From assembly GCA_021157505.1 (NCBI GenBank), contig JAGGWI010000012.1:1-8307 (forward strand): DNA of 8,307 nt. The letters run 5' to 3'. Below are positions 1 through 5,218 of this stretch, piece after piece; the stretch's first letter is position 1, and every line of letters starts with the position of its first letter. A program made the translations under genes and the position numbers. Source of the DNA: Desulfuromusa sp. Its GTDB lineage: Bacteria > Desulfobacterota > Desulfuromonadia > Desulfuromonadales > Geopsychrobacteraceae. The notes under the pieces were generated by a model. The model was not told the DNA's origin, did no database searches, and saw nothing but the letters and a program-made list of their open reading frames with translations.

Positions 1-922
1 CAAAGGAATAAAGCCAGGCAAGAATTTCCCTATCACCACTGGCACTGAAACGTAAAATCAGCGAACCATCATTTTTTTCTTCGATCTGTTGCTCTGGATA
101 CCAGATCCGCTCCCGTATCAGATGTGCCACCTCTTTATCAAATAACAGCTCAAGTCGCCGCAGCTCCCCGTCATCAATCAAACCAAAAGCTGTCCCCGTC
201 AGCATCTCGGGATGGTAATCTTCGGGAACTTCAAAACGTTCCGGATGCACCTCCACCTTTTCAATCCGTTCAACAGCAAACAGTCTGAGAGCCTTGCGAT
301 TATGAGCATAACCGCCGATATAAAGACCATTTTTAAAAAATAGCAGGGTATAGGGATCAATCAAATACTGCTGTTTTTTCTTTTTTGGCCGTTTATAATC
401 GATCAGACATCGCTGCTGTTTCAGGAGTGCCTGACGCAGATCTCCCAACAAACAATGCTGTCCTGAGTAGTCTTTAAAACCGTTGAATCGTGGAGTCGAA
501 ACTTCAGCAATCCGCTCCAGATGAGCCACACTGCGCGGTGGCAGATTGGAGTGAATCCGGGTAAAGATCGCTTCAAGGTCATCCTGAAACGGGGTTCCCT
601 GTAAAAACTCCAACTGCCCTCGGCACAGATAAAGGGTCATCAACTCTTCAAGAGAAAAGGTGATCGGTGGCATCTTACTGAAGCCAGAAATAAAACTGTA
701 GAGGACATAGCCATCGGCCTGACGTTCACTGACCAGCGGATAACCAGCATCCAGAATCGCCTGCAGGTCACGATAGATTGTCCGACGGGTCACCTGACAC
801 TCTTCCACCAGTTCATCCACCGTGGCACCATAGCGCGCTTCCAGAATCCGGATCAGATCATGCAAACGTGAAGCTTGACTGTATTTTTTCGGCATCCGTC
901 CGCGTTTGCGTTTTGTTGTCAT
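1..922 (-). CDS. WYL-domain transcriptional regulator (HTH + WYL), C-terminus cut by the window edge
   Basis: I translated the minus strand from an ATG at 922 and found an open frame of 307 codons that runs off the left edge. The N-terminus is basic (TTKRKRGR). A DeoR/HTH_11-type winged helix follows at about residues 17-68, with VDELVEECQVTRRTIYRDL as the recognition region. A linker at about 85-165 leads to the WYL (Sm-like) domain at about 166-225, seen in RCLIDYKRP and the segment LYIGGYAHNRKALRLFAVER. The C-terminal extension (WCX) at about 255-307 ends in GDREILAWLYSF, where such proteins usually have only some 15-20 more residues. The eponymous W-Y-L triplet reads L-Y-I here. Family members are cytoplasmic DNA-binding regulators, often ligand-controlled through the WYL domain and often linked to DNA damage or defence genes. 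It is divergent from the exonuclease gene at 1150, but its target is not shown by the sequence. No strong Shine-Dalgarno precedes the ATG, and Met10 is an alternative start. Confidence 0.88.
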   Translation of the reverse strand, partial: MTTKRKRGRMPKKYSQASRLHDLIRILEARYGATVDELVEECQVTRRTIYRDLQAILDAGYPLVSERQADGYVLYSFISGFSKMPPITFSLEELMTLYLCRGQLEFLQGTPFQDDLEAIFTRIHSNLPPRSVAHLERIAEVSTPRFNGFKDYSGQHCLLGDLRQALLKQQRCLIDYKRPKKKKQQYLIDPYTLLFFKNGLYIGGYAHNRKALRLFAVERIEKVEVHPERFEVPEDYHPEMLTGTAFGLIDDGELRRLELLFDKEVAHLIRERIWYPEQQIEEKNDGSLILRFSASGDREILAWLYSF

Positions 923-1000
923 TTTTGATTCTACCAAAATAAATAAAAAAGATGATTATGAGGTTGAATATACTTTGGATTAGTTGTAACTACGAAGAAG

Positions 1001-1074
1001 AATAATAGACATTATTACACCAAAATTTACAAAAATCCTTGTAAAAAAACTTTCTGAGAATAGAACCATTGACA
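1001..1074. promoter_or_regulatory. Divergent intergenic region with two small inverted repeats and a -35-like box
   Basis: The 227 bp between the WYL regulator and the exonuclease gene are AT-rich. Two short dyads are visible: AATAAT/ATTATT (1001-1006 and 1011-1016, 4-nt gap) and TTTACAA/TTGTAAA (1026-1032 and 1039-1045, 6-nt gap). A perfect TTGACA lies at 1069-1074 in the orientation of the exonuclease gene, but no good -10 hexamer follows at 17 bp. The dyads could be binding sites for the divergent regulator; that is inference from position alone. Confidence 0.25.
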
Positions 1075-1149
1075 AGGCATCGCCATTTAGAGAAAACTTA
1101 CAGGTGTTTGATCTCTTTCCCCTAGATAGAAGTTAACGGAGTAATTATT

Positions 1150-1821
1150 TTGCAGTTATTTAATCAGAATGAAACCATTGTCGTTATCGACTTCGAAACC
1201 ACCGGACTCTACCCGGATAACGGCGATCGAGTTATTGAGATCGGGGCGGTAATGCTTCGTGATCTGGAGATTGTTGATCAATTTCAGAGTCTTATCAATC
1301 CAGGTTATTTCGTCTCAGGTGAGATAGAATCGATCACTGGAATTACCAACGCCATGCTCAGTGGGGCCCCCAAGGCACCAGAAGCAATGGAAAAGTTTGT
1401 AAAGTTTATCGGCACTTACCCGTTGGTGGCGCACAATGCATCATTTGACCAGCATTTTCTCGAAACTGAACTGGGCTATTTCGGCAAAAAACGTCCATTG
1501 AATTTTGGTTGCACATTGCGAATTGCCCGCAGGCTTTATCCCGATGTTCTTAATTACAAACTGGAAACCCTGGTTCGCTACAAAGAGATACCAGTGAAAA
1601 GTCAATTTCATCGAGCCTTGGCGGATGCGGAAATGGCAGCACTCCTGTGGGTTAAAATCATCGAAGATTTAAAATCCCAGTTTGGTTTTGAACACATTCC
1701 TTTTGATTTGATGAAAAGAATTGGCAAAATGAACCGGGAGAAAGCACCGACCCTACTCCAGAAAGAGGCCGAGGAGTTGCGAACACAGCAGATTGATACA
1801 ACCGGAAATCTCTTTGGCTGA
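1150..1821 (+). CDS. DnaQ-like DEDDh 3'-5' exonuclease
   Basis: This is a 223-residue protein of the RNase T/DnaQ exonuclease superfamily. It carries all catalytic residues of the DEDDh subclass: Exo I DFETTG (D14, E16), Exo II around HNASFD (D100) and Exo III HRALADAE (H154, D159). Such enzymes remove nucleotides from 3' ends using two metal ions. The product could proof-read or trim in repair; it is shorter and simpler than a polymerase-fused version. The N-terminal two thirds is the nuclease fold. The last 45 residues are charged and probably helical, with no recognised domain. The start is TTG, chosen because GGAG at 1138-1141 lies 8 nt upstream and the exonuclease core begins only 10 residues later. 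It is not the replicative epsilon subunit by any evidence here. The gene is divergent from the WYL regulator, and no clear terminator follows it. Confidence 0.9.
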   Translation: MQLFNQNETIVVIDFETTGLYPDNGDRVIEIGAVMLRDLEIVDQFQSLINPGYFVSGEIESITGITNAMLSGAPKAPEAMEKFVKFIGTYPLVAHNASFDQHFLETELGYFGKKRPLNFGCTLRIARRLYPDVLNYKLETLVRYKEIPVKSQFHRALADAEMAALLWVKIIEDLKSQFGFEHIPFDLMKRIGKMNREKAPTLLQKEAEELRTQQIDTTGNLFG

Positions 1822-1831
1822 CATAAACAAA

Positions 1832-1866
1832 CTGGGACAGCACCAATTTGGTAAAACGGGGGTGTC
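1832..1866 (+). repeat. Degenerate half-copy of the palindromic repeat
   Basis: CTGGGACAGC at 1832-1841 is identical to the first ten bases of the core in the intact copy at 3147-3192. The other half is eroded: the GGGGGTGTC near 1858 only loosely resembles it, and no complementary outer arms are found. It adjoins the intact copy at 1867 and is probably a decayed or partial insertion of the same element. Only about ten bases support this. Confidence 0.35.
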
Positions 1867-1912
1867 GGTTATTCCTGGGGCAGCCCCCATACGGGGACGG
1901 TCCCGAATAACC
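1867..1912 (+). repeat. Intact palindromic repeat, copy A
   Basis: This 46-nt hairpin has outer arms GGTTATTC (1867-1874) and GAATAACC (1905-1912), complementary at 8 of 8 positions. A CT bulge (1875-1876) follows on the left. The inner GC-rich stem pairs 1877-1888 with 1893-1904, with two mismatches, around the tetraloop ATAC. The core closely matches copies at 3068-3118 (inverted) and 3147-3192, but the outer arms are unrelated in sequence to theirs. The element lies between the exonuclease stop and the SelW-like gene, ending 32 nt before that GTG. It could weakly terminate or stabilise the upstream transcript, but no T-run follows. It looks like a REP/MITE-like intergenic palindrome; no transposase is in the window. 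Confidence 0.75.
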
Positions 1913-1944
1913 AGCGAAAACTATTCATCTGAGGGATATATAAA

Positions 1945-2166
1945 GTGAAAATAAGTATTGAATTTTGTAATCAGTGAGGTTATCGCCCTCGTGCTGCCAG
2001 TTTTGCAGAAAAAATAGAAAAGCAATACCCTGTTAAAGTCGAATTGATCCCCTCCAGTGGCGGTGTTTTTGAAGTTATTGTTGATGGAAAACTGATCTAT
2101 TCGAAGAAGGCTACCGGGGTATTTCCGGACGAATTGACAATTATGGGAATGTTGGGGGAAGATTAA
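1945..2166 (+). CDS. selW: SelW/Rdx-family selenoprotein, in-frame TGA read as selenocysteine
   Basis: A GTG start with GAGGG at 1931-1935, 9 nt upstream, opens a 73-residue frame ending in TAA (2164-2166). It is interrupted only by TGA at 1975-1977, codon 11. The product begins MKISIEFCNQUGYRPRAASF, so C8 and U11 form the C-x-x-U redox motif of the SelW/SelT/SelH (Rdx) thioredoxin-like family. The family-typical SSGGVFEV (37-44), VDGKLIYSKK (46-55) and TGVFPDE (57-63) follow, and the length fits small bacterial SelW proteins. Reading continues cleanly past TGA to a natural stop, which argues against a pseudogene. In the family, the residue at this position is Cys or Sec. Bacterial members are thought to be small cytoplasmic redox proteins of poorly defined partner. 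No other start is possible, because an in-frame TGA lies at 1930. Its stop directly abuts the ilvY stop on the other strand. A normal gene caller would miss it or cut it to the part after the TGA. Confidence 0.9.
1975..2008 (+). promoter_or_regulatory. Candidate bacterial SECIS element after the UGA codon
   Basis: Bacterial SECIS hairpins lie inside the coding region just 3' of the UGA and present a small apical loop with G/U to SelB. Here, 16 nt after the TGA, CTGC (1994-1997) pairs with GCAG (2005-2008) around the 7-nt loop CAGTTTT, which contains a GU. The spacing fits the known range, but the visible stem is only 4 bp and does not extend well. A competing GAGG/CCTC pairing (1976-1979 with 1987-1990) is also possible. 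The position is supported by the Sec codon; the exact fold is uncertain. Confidence 0.5.
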
Positions 2167-3054
2167 TCATCCAACAGACTGCCCCTCAGCTAACTGCCAG
2201 AAAGCTTTTACCGGGGCTTTTTGCAGATTTCGCTTACTGGAACATAGACCGACCACGTAAGGTTCCAGTTCAGGCATCCGCTCAAGAATAACCACATCAT
2301 CACAAAAAGGGCTCCGTTCAAGAACCAGTTGCGGCACAATTCCGACTCCACCACCAAGGTGGACCATGGGGATAATCGCCTCATTGCCAGAAACCTCGGA
2401 ACTGATCTTTGGCACGATCCGGTTCTTCTTCAACCACTTATCCAGCCGCCGCCGTGATAATCCTGCCTGTGGAAGAACCATGGGAACCTGAGATAAATCC
2501 AGCTGTTTACTATTAATTTGACTTAGCGAAGCAGCGAGCTGCTTTCCGGCAATAAAAATCAACGGAGTGGTCATGATTGGTAGAAATTCAACCCCTGCGC
2601 TACGTCGATCCGGCAGGGCAGCGACGGCGATGTCAATTTCTCCTGATTCTATCTGCAGCACAGCTTTTTCTGCAGCACCTGTACGCAGTTCCAATTGAAC
2701 TTCGGGATAAGCCTTTCGATACCCCTCCAGAAGATCTGGCAGCAAACTATAAACAGCAGTGATTGAGGCATAAAGAGAGAGAGTTCCGGCAAACTTTTGA
2801 TTGCCGGTTAGAGAATCTTGAAAACTTTGAAAATCGACTACTGCCTGACGGGCGTAGAGACAAAATTGCTCCCCAGCGAGAGAGAGCTGGACGGTTCGAT
2901 TATCCCGCGCAAAAAGAGTTTGTCCCAGTTGTTCTTCCAGCCGCTGAATCGTTCGCGTCAGAGCCGAAGGACTTAAGTTACAGACCTGACTTGCACGTCC
3001 GAAATGGAGGAGTTCGGCAGTTGTTAAAAAAATTTCGAGCTCACGAATATCCAT
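2167..3054 (-). CDS. ilvY: LysR-type activator of ilvC (IlvY)
   Basis: This 295-residue LysR-family regulator begins MDIRELEIFLTTAELLHFGR. Its N-terminal helix-turn-helix (about 18-37, through LSPSALTRTIQRLEEQLG) is followed by the FARDNRTVQLSLAGE wing segment, which is very close to E. coli IlvY as I recall it. The C-terminal periplasmic-binding-type effector domain (about 90-290) keeps IlvY-like stretches such as GNEAIIPMVHLGGGVGIVPQLVLE and VVILER. Divergent placement from ilvC is the classic ilvY-ilvC arrangement. In E. coli, IlvY binds the shared intergenic operator, and acetolactate or acetohydroxybutyrate, the IlvC substrates, trigger ilvC activation. The start ATG at 3054 is preceded by an AAAGGG-like site. 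The palindromic repeat copy B begins 13 nt upstream of the ATG, so it probably lies in the ilvY leader. The stop codon directly abuts that of the SelW-like gene. Confidence 0.92.
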   Translation of the reverse strand: MDIRELEIFLTTAELLHFGRASQVCNLSPSALTRTIQRLEEQLGQTLFARDNRTVQLSLAGEQFCLYARQAVVDFQSFQDSLTGNQKFAGTLSLYASITAVYSLLPDLLEGYRKAYPEVQLELRTGAAEKAVLQIESGEIDIAVAALPDRRSAGVEFLPIMTTPLIFIAGKQLAASLSQINSKQLDLSQVPMVLPQAGLSRRRLDKWLKKNRIVPKISSEVSGNEAIIPMVHLGGGVGIVPQLVLERSPFCDDVVILERMPELEPYVVGLCSSKRNLQKAPVKAFWQLAEGQSVG

Positions 3055-3067
3055 AATTTACCCTTTA

Positions 3068-3118
3068 GTAAACTCGGGACTGTCCCCAGCTCTATCGGGG
3101 GCTGTCCCAAGAGTTTAC
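3068..3118 (-). repeat. Intact palindromic repeat, copy B (inverted orientation)
   Basis: Outer arms GTAAACTC (3068-3075) and GAGTTTAC (3111-3118) are complementary at 8 of 8 positions, with an AA bulge at 3109-3110. The inner stem pairs 3076-3087 with 3097-3108 around a 9-nt loop, with one T-T mismatch and one G-U pair. Read on the minus strand, the core matches copies A and C, while its arm sequence is its own. It sits 13 nt upstream of the ilvY ATG and next to the likely ilvY ribosome binding site, so it could fold in the ilvY 5' leader. Confidence 0.75.
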
Positions 3119-3146
3119 GGTCTATGAAACTACGGTAAGTCGCACC

Positions 3147-3192
3147 GCAAAAACCTGGGACAGCCCCCATGCGGGGACAGTCCCGATTTTGC
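3147..3192 (+). repeat. Intact palindromic repeat, copy C
   Basis: Arms GCAAAAAC (3147-3154) and GATTTTGC (3185-3192) pair at 7 of 8 positions, followed by a CT bulge (3155-3156). The inner stem pairs 3157-3168 with 3173-3184, with two mismatches, around the loop ATGC. The core differs from copy A by only a few bases, while the arms are unrelated. It lies head to head with copy B, 28 bp apart. TCGGGACTGTCCCC (3074-3087) in B and GGGGACAGTCCCGA (3173-3186) in C are exact complements, so B and C could also pair with each other. Confidence 0.75.
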
Positions 3193-3202
3193 TGCCACCT
3201 TC

Positions 3203-3274
3203 ATATTGTTCCGCAATACGCAACACAATATACACAATAAATCAATTTACGCAATATTCTAATTAAGCTACAGT
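3203..3274 (+). promoter_or_regulatory. Putative IlvY operator and ilvC promoter region
   Basis: This AT-rich stretch between copy C and ilvC carries a perfect 7-bp dyad, ATATTGT (3203-3209) and ACAATAT (3225-3231), with a 15-nt gap as is common for LysR regulators. CGCAATA occurs twice, near 3212 and 3250. In E. coli, IlvY binds tandem operators between the two divergent genes, which fits this location. A possible weak ilvC promoter is TTTACG (3246-3251) with TACAGT (3269-3274), spaced 17 bp; a poor promoter is expected where an activator is needed. The exact sites are inferred. Confidence 0.45.
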
Positions 3275-3336
3275 GTCTGACAATCAAAACAATATCGATC
3301 TGCAGTATGAAACTACACACAAAAGGAGAGACATCA

Positions 3337-4809
3337 ATGGGTCAGAACTATTTCAATTCGCTGTCATTCAGCCGTAAGTTGCAGGAACTTGGAACCTGTT
3401 ATTTCATGGACAGCAGCGAATTTGACGGGGTTGAATACCTCAAAGGTAAAAAAATTGTTGTTGTTGGTTGCGGTGCTCAGGGTCTGAACCAGGGGCTGAA
3501 TATGCGTGACAGTGGTCTGGATGTCTCCTATGCCCTGCGCAAAGTGGAGATTGATGAAAAACATATCTCCTGGCAAAACGCCACCGATAACAACTTTGAT
3601 TTTGATACCATCGAAAATATGGTTCCCAAAGGAGATCTAATTCTGAACCTGACTCCGGACAAGTACCATTCACCGGTGGTTAACCATATTATGCCATTAA
3701 TAAAAAAAGGTGCCTGTCTCTCCTATTCTCACGGGTTCAACATCGTTGAGGAAGGGATGCAAATCCGTGAAGATCTGACAGTTATTATGGTCGCACCCAA
3801 GTCCCCCGGTTCGGAGGTTCGTGCCGAGTATCTGCGTGGATTCGGGGTGCCGACTCTGATCGCTGTCCACGGCGAAAATGATCCCAACGGTGACGGACTC
3901 GATATTGCCAAAGCGTACTGTTGTGGTACTGGCGGTGACAAAGCCGGAGTCCTGATGTCATCATTTGTGGCTGAAGTTAAATCCGATCTGATGGGTGAGC
4001 AGACCATCCTCTGTGGCGTCCTGCAGACCGGGTCGATCCTCTTCTACAACAAAATGGTCGCTTCAGGTATTGATTCAGGGTATGCCGCTAAATTGGTCCA
4101 GTACGGTTGGGAAACCACCACCGAGGCGCTCAAACATGGTGGCATCACCAACATGATGGATCGCCTCTCCAACCCGGCCAAACTGATCGCTTTTGAACTG
4201 GCAGAGGAATTGAAGGAGATCATGGGGCCACTATTTCAAAAGCATATGGATGATGTCCTCTCCGGTGATTTCTCCCAGACAATGATGGCTGACTGGGCCA
4301 ACAATGATGCTGATCTGCTGCGCTGGCGGGAAGAGACCAATAATGAGCCCTTCGAGCAAGCTGAAGCACAGGCTGCGGATATTCCTGAGCAGGAATACTT
4401 TGATAACGGTATCCTGATGATTGCCATGGTGAAAGCCGGCGTTGAAATGGCCTTTGATACCATGGTGGCTGCCGGGATCAAGGAAGAATCGGCATACTAC
4501 GAGTCATTGCATGAGACTCCCCTGATTGCCAATGTTATTGCCAAGAAGAAACTCTATGAGATGAACAAGGTTATTTCTGATACTGCTGAGTACGGCTGTT
4601 ACCTGTTTGCCCACGACTGTGTCCCGCTGCTGCAGGAGTTTATGGATAGAATGGATACTGCCGTGATCGGCAAGGGGCTTGATCTGAAGGATAACGGCAT
4701 CGATAATCAGTTGCTGGTAGAGGTCAATGCTGAAATTCGCAACACTCTGATTGAAGAGGTAGGCGAAGTTCTGCGGGAAACAATGGAGGGGATGAAAGCA
4801 ATTGTTTGA
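3337..4809 (+). CDS. ilvC: Ketol-acid reductoisomerase, class II (long form)
   Basis: IlvC converts acetolactate and acetohydroxybutyrate to the dihydroxy acids in isoleucine and valine synthesis, using Mg2+ and a nicotinamide cofactor. The start at 3337 (490 residues) is preferred because AAAGGAGAG (3322-3330) lies just upstream and MGQNYFNSLS aligns with the E. coli N-terminus. An upstream in-frame ATG at 3307 has no ribosome binding site. The Rossmann motif VVVGCGAQG (41-49) and the duplicated knotted C-terminal domain of the long form are both present. Numbering matches E. coli IlvC as I recall it, and the active-site residues are all kept: H132, K155, D217, E221, E389, E393, S414. In the cofactor region R68 and S78 are kept, but A71, R76 and Q110 of E. 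coli are E71, H76 and Y110 here. It is divergent from ilvY and likely IlvY-activated. The nearest clear terminator is at 4980-5011. Confidence 0.97.
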   Translation: MGQNYFNSLSFSRKLQELGTCYFMDSSEFDGVEYLKGKKIVVVGCGAQGLNQGLNMRDSGLDVSYALRKVEIDEKHISWQNATDNNFDFDTIENMVPKGDLILNLTPDKYHSPVVNHIMPLIKKGACLSYSHGFNIVEEGMQIREDLTVIMVAPKSPGSEVRAEYLRGFGVPTLIAVHGENDPNGDGLDIAKAYCCGTGGDKAGVLMSSFVAEVKSDLMGEQTILCGVLQTGSILFYNKMVASGIDSGYAAKLVQYGWETTTEALKHGGITNMMDRLSNPAKLIAFELAEELKEIMGPLFQKHMDDVLSGDFSQTMMADWANNDADLLRWREETNNEPFEQAEAQAADIPEQEYFDNGILMIAMVKAGVEMAFDTMVAAGIKEESAYYESLHETPLIANVIAKKKLYEMNKVISDTAEYGCYLFAHDCVPLLQEFMDRMDTAVIGKGLDLKDNGIDNQLLVEVNAEIRNTLIEEVGEVLRETMEGMKAIV

Positions 4810-4888
4810 TGAATTTACCCCCGCTATGTTGTGCAGAGCGGCAATAAGTGATACACTTCCCCTAACATCATATAAAGGGAGTGCAATT

Positions 4889-4933
4889 ATGTTTGTATCT
4901 GAGCCACCACAGTATGAGGTTGTAGGTCGTTAA
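4889..4933 (+). CDS. Possible 14-residue small ORF after ilvC
   Basis: ATG at 4889 follows a good GGGAG site (4878-4882, 6 nt spacing) and encodes MFVSEPPQYEVVGR before TAA. It lies 79 bp after the ilvC stop and before the terminator at 4980, so it would be on the ilvC transcript. I recognise no family. It could be a small peptide or the remnant 5' end of a lost gene; the well-placed ribosome binding site is the only support. The 79 bp between ilvC and this ORF show nothing beyond a weak 5-bp hairpin (4821-4841). Confidence 0.2.
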   Translation: MFVSEPPQYEVVGR

Positions 4934-4979
4934 ATTAAAAGAAATATAAATACTTAATATTAATTTCAACTATTTAGAC

Positions 4980-5011
4980 AAAAAAGCCCCGATGAGAATC
5001 GGGGTTTTTTT
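4980..5011 (+). terminator. Rho-independent terminator downstream of ilvC
   Basis: CCCCGAT (4987-4993) and ATCGGGG (4998-5004) form a perfect 7-bp GC-rich stem with loop GAGA, followed by seven T residues (5005-5011) and preceded by six A residues (4980-4985). This is a textbook intrinsic terminator for ilvC, and the A-run would let it act on the other strand as well. Confidence 0.93.
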
Positions 5012-5218
5012 GTTATTTATATGCTCATTAAATACTGCCCGAAGAAACTTTATATGTTAGATTTATAACTGGTCTGGAAACCAATCACTGCTATTCTGTT
5101 TAAACCATAAATTCTATAACAGTGGCGGTTTACTTATCGATACAATTTCAATACTATTTTCTTGGATATCACCTGATTTTCAAGCTTTTCTGGCATCTAT
5201 GCTATAAGGAGCCCGCCC
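5012..5218. other. AT-rich intergenic leader before the acyl-CoA dehydrogenase gene
   Basis: No gene, RNA or repeat is recognised in these 207 bp. They presumably hold the promoter of the gene at 5219, since the terminator at 4980-5011 separates it from ilvC. No convincing -35/-10 pair is visible. Together with 4810-4979 this makes about 400 bp without a certain gene. Confidence 0.4.

Noticed and set aside
1867..1912. Copy A as an intrinsic terminator of the exonuclease gene
   Set aside because: No T-run follows the stem on the plus strand; a role in mRNA stability remains possible.
1975..1977. TGA as a nonsense mutation making a pseudogene
   Set aside because: The codon sits exactly at the Sec/Cys position of the C-x-x-U motif, the frame is intact on both sides, and a ribosome binding site is present.
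2763..3056. 97-codon open frame on the plus strand
   Set aside because: It is wholly antisense to ilvY, has no recognisable domain and no good ribosome binding site.
1867..3192. CRISPR-like repeats
   Set aside because: Only three dispersed palindromes in mixed orientation with no regular spacers; they are intergenic hairpin repeats.
3307..3336. Ten-residue N-terminal extension of IlvC from the ATG at 3307
   Set aside because: There is no ribosome binding site before 3307, while one lies within this stretch just before 3337, where the product matches the normal IlvC N-terminus.
4821..4841. Hairpin CCGCT/AGCGG just after ilvC as its terminator
   Set aside because: The stem is only 5 bp with an 11-nt loop and no T-run, while a far better terminator lies at 4980-5011.
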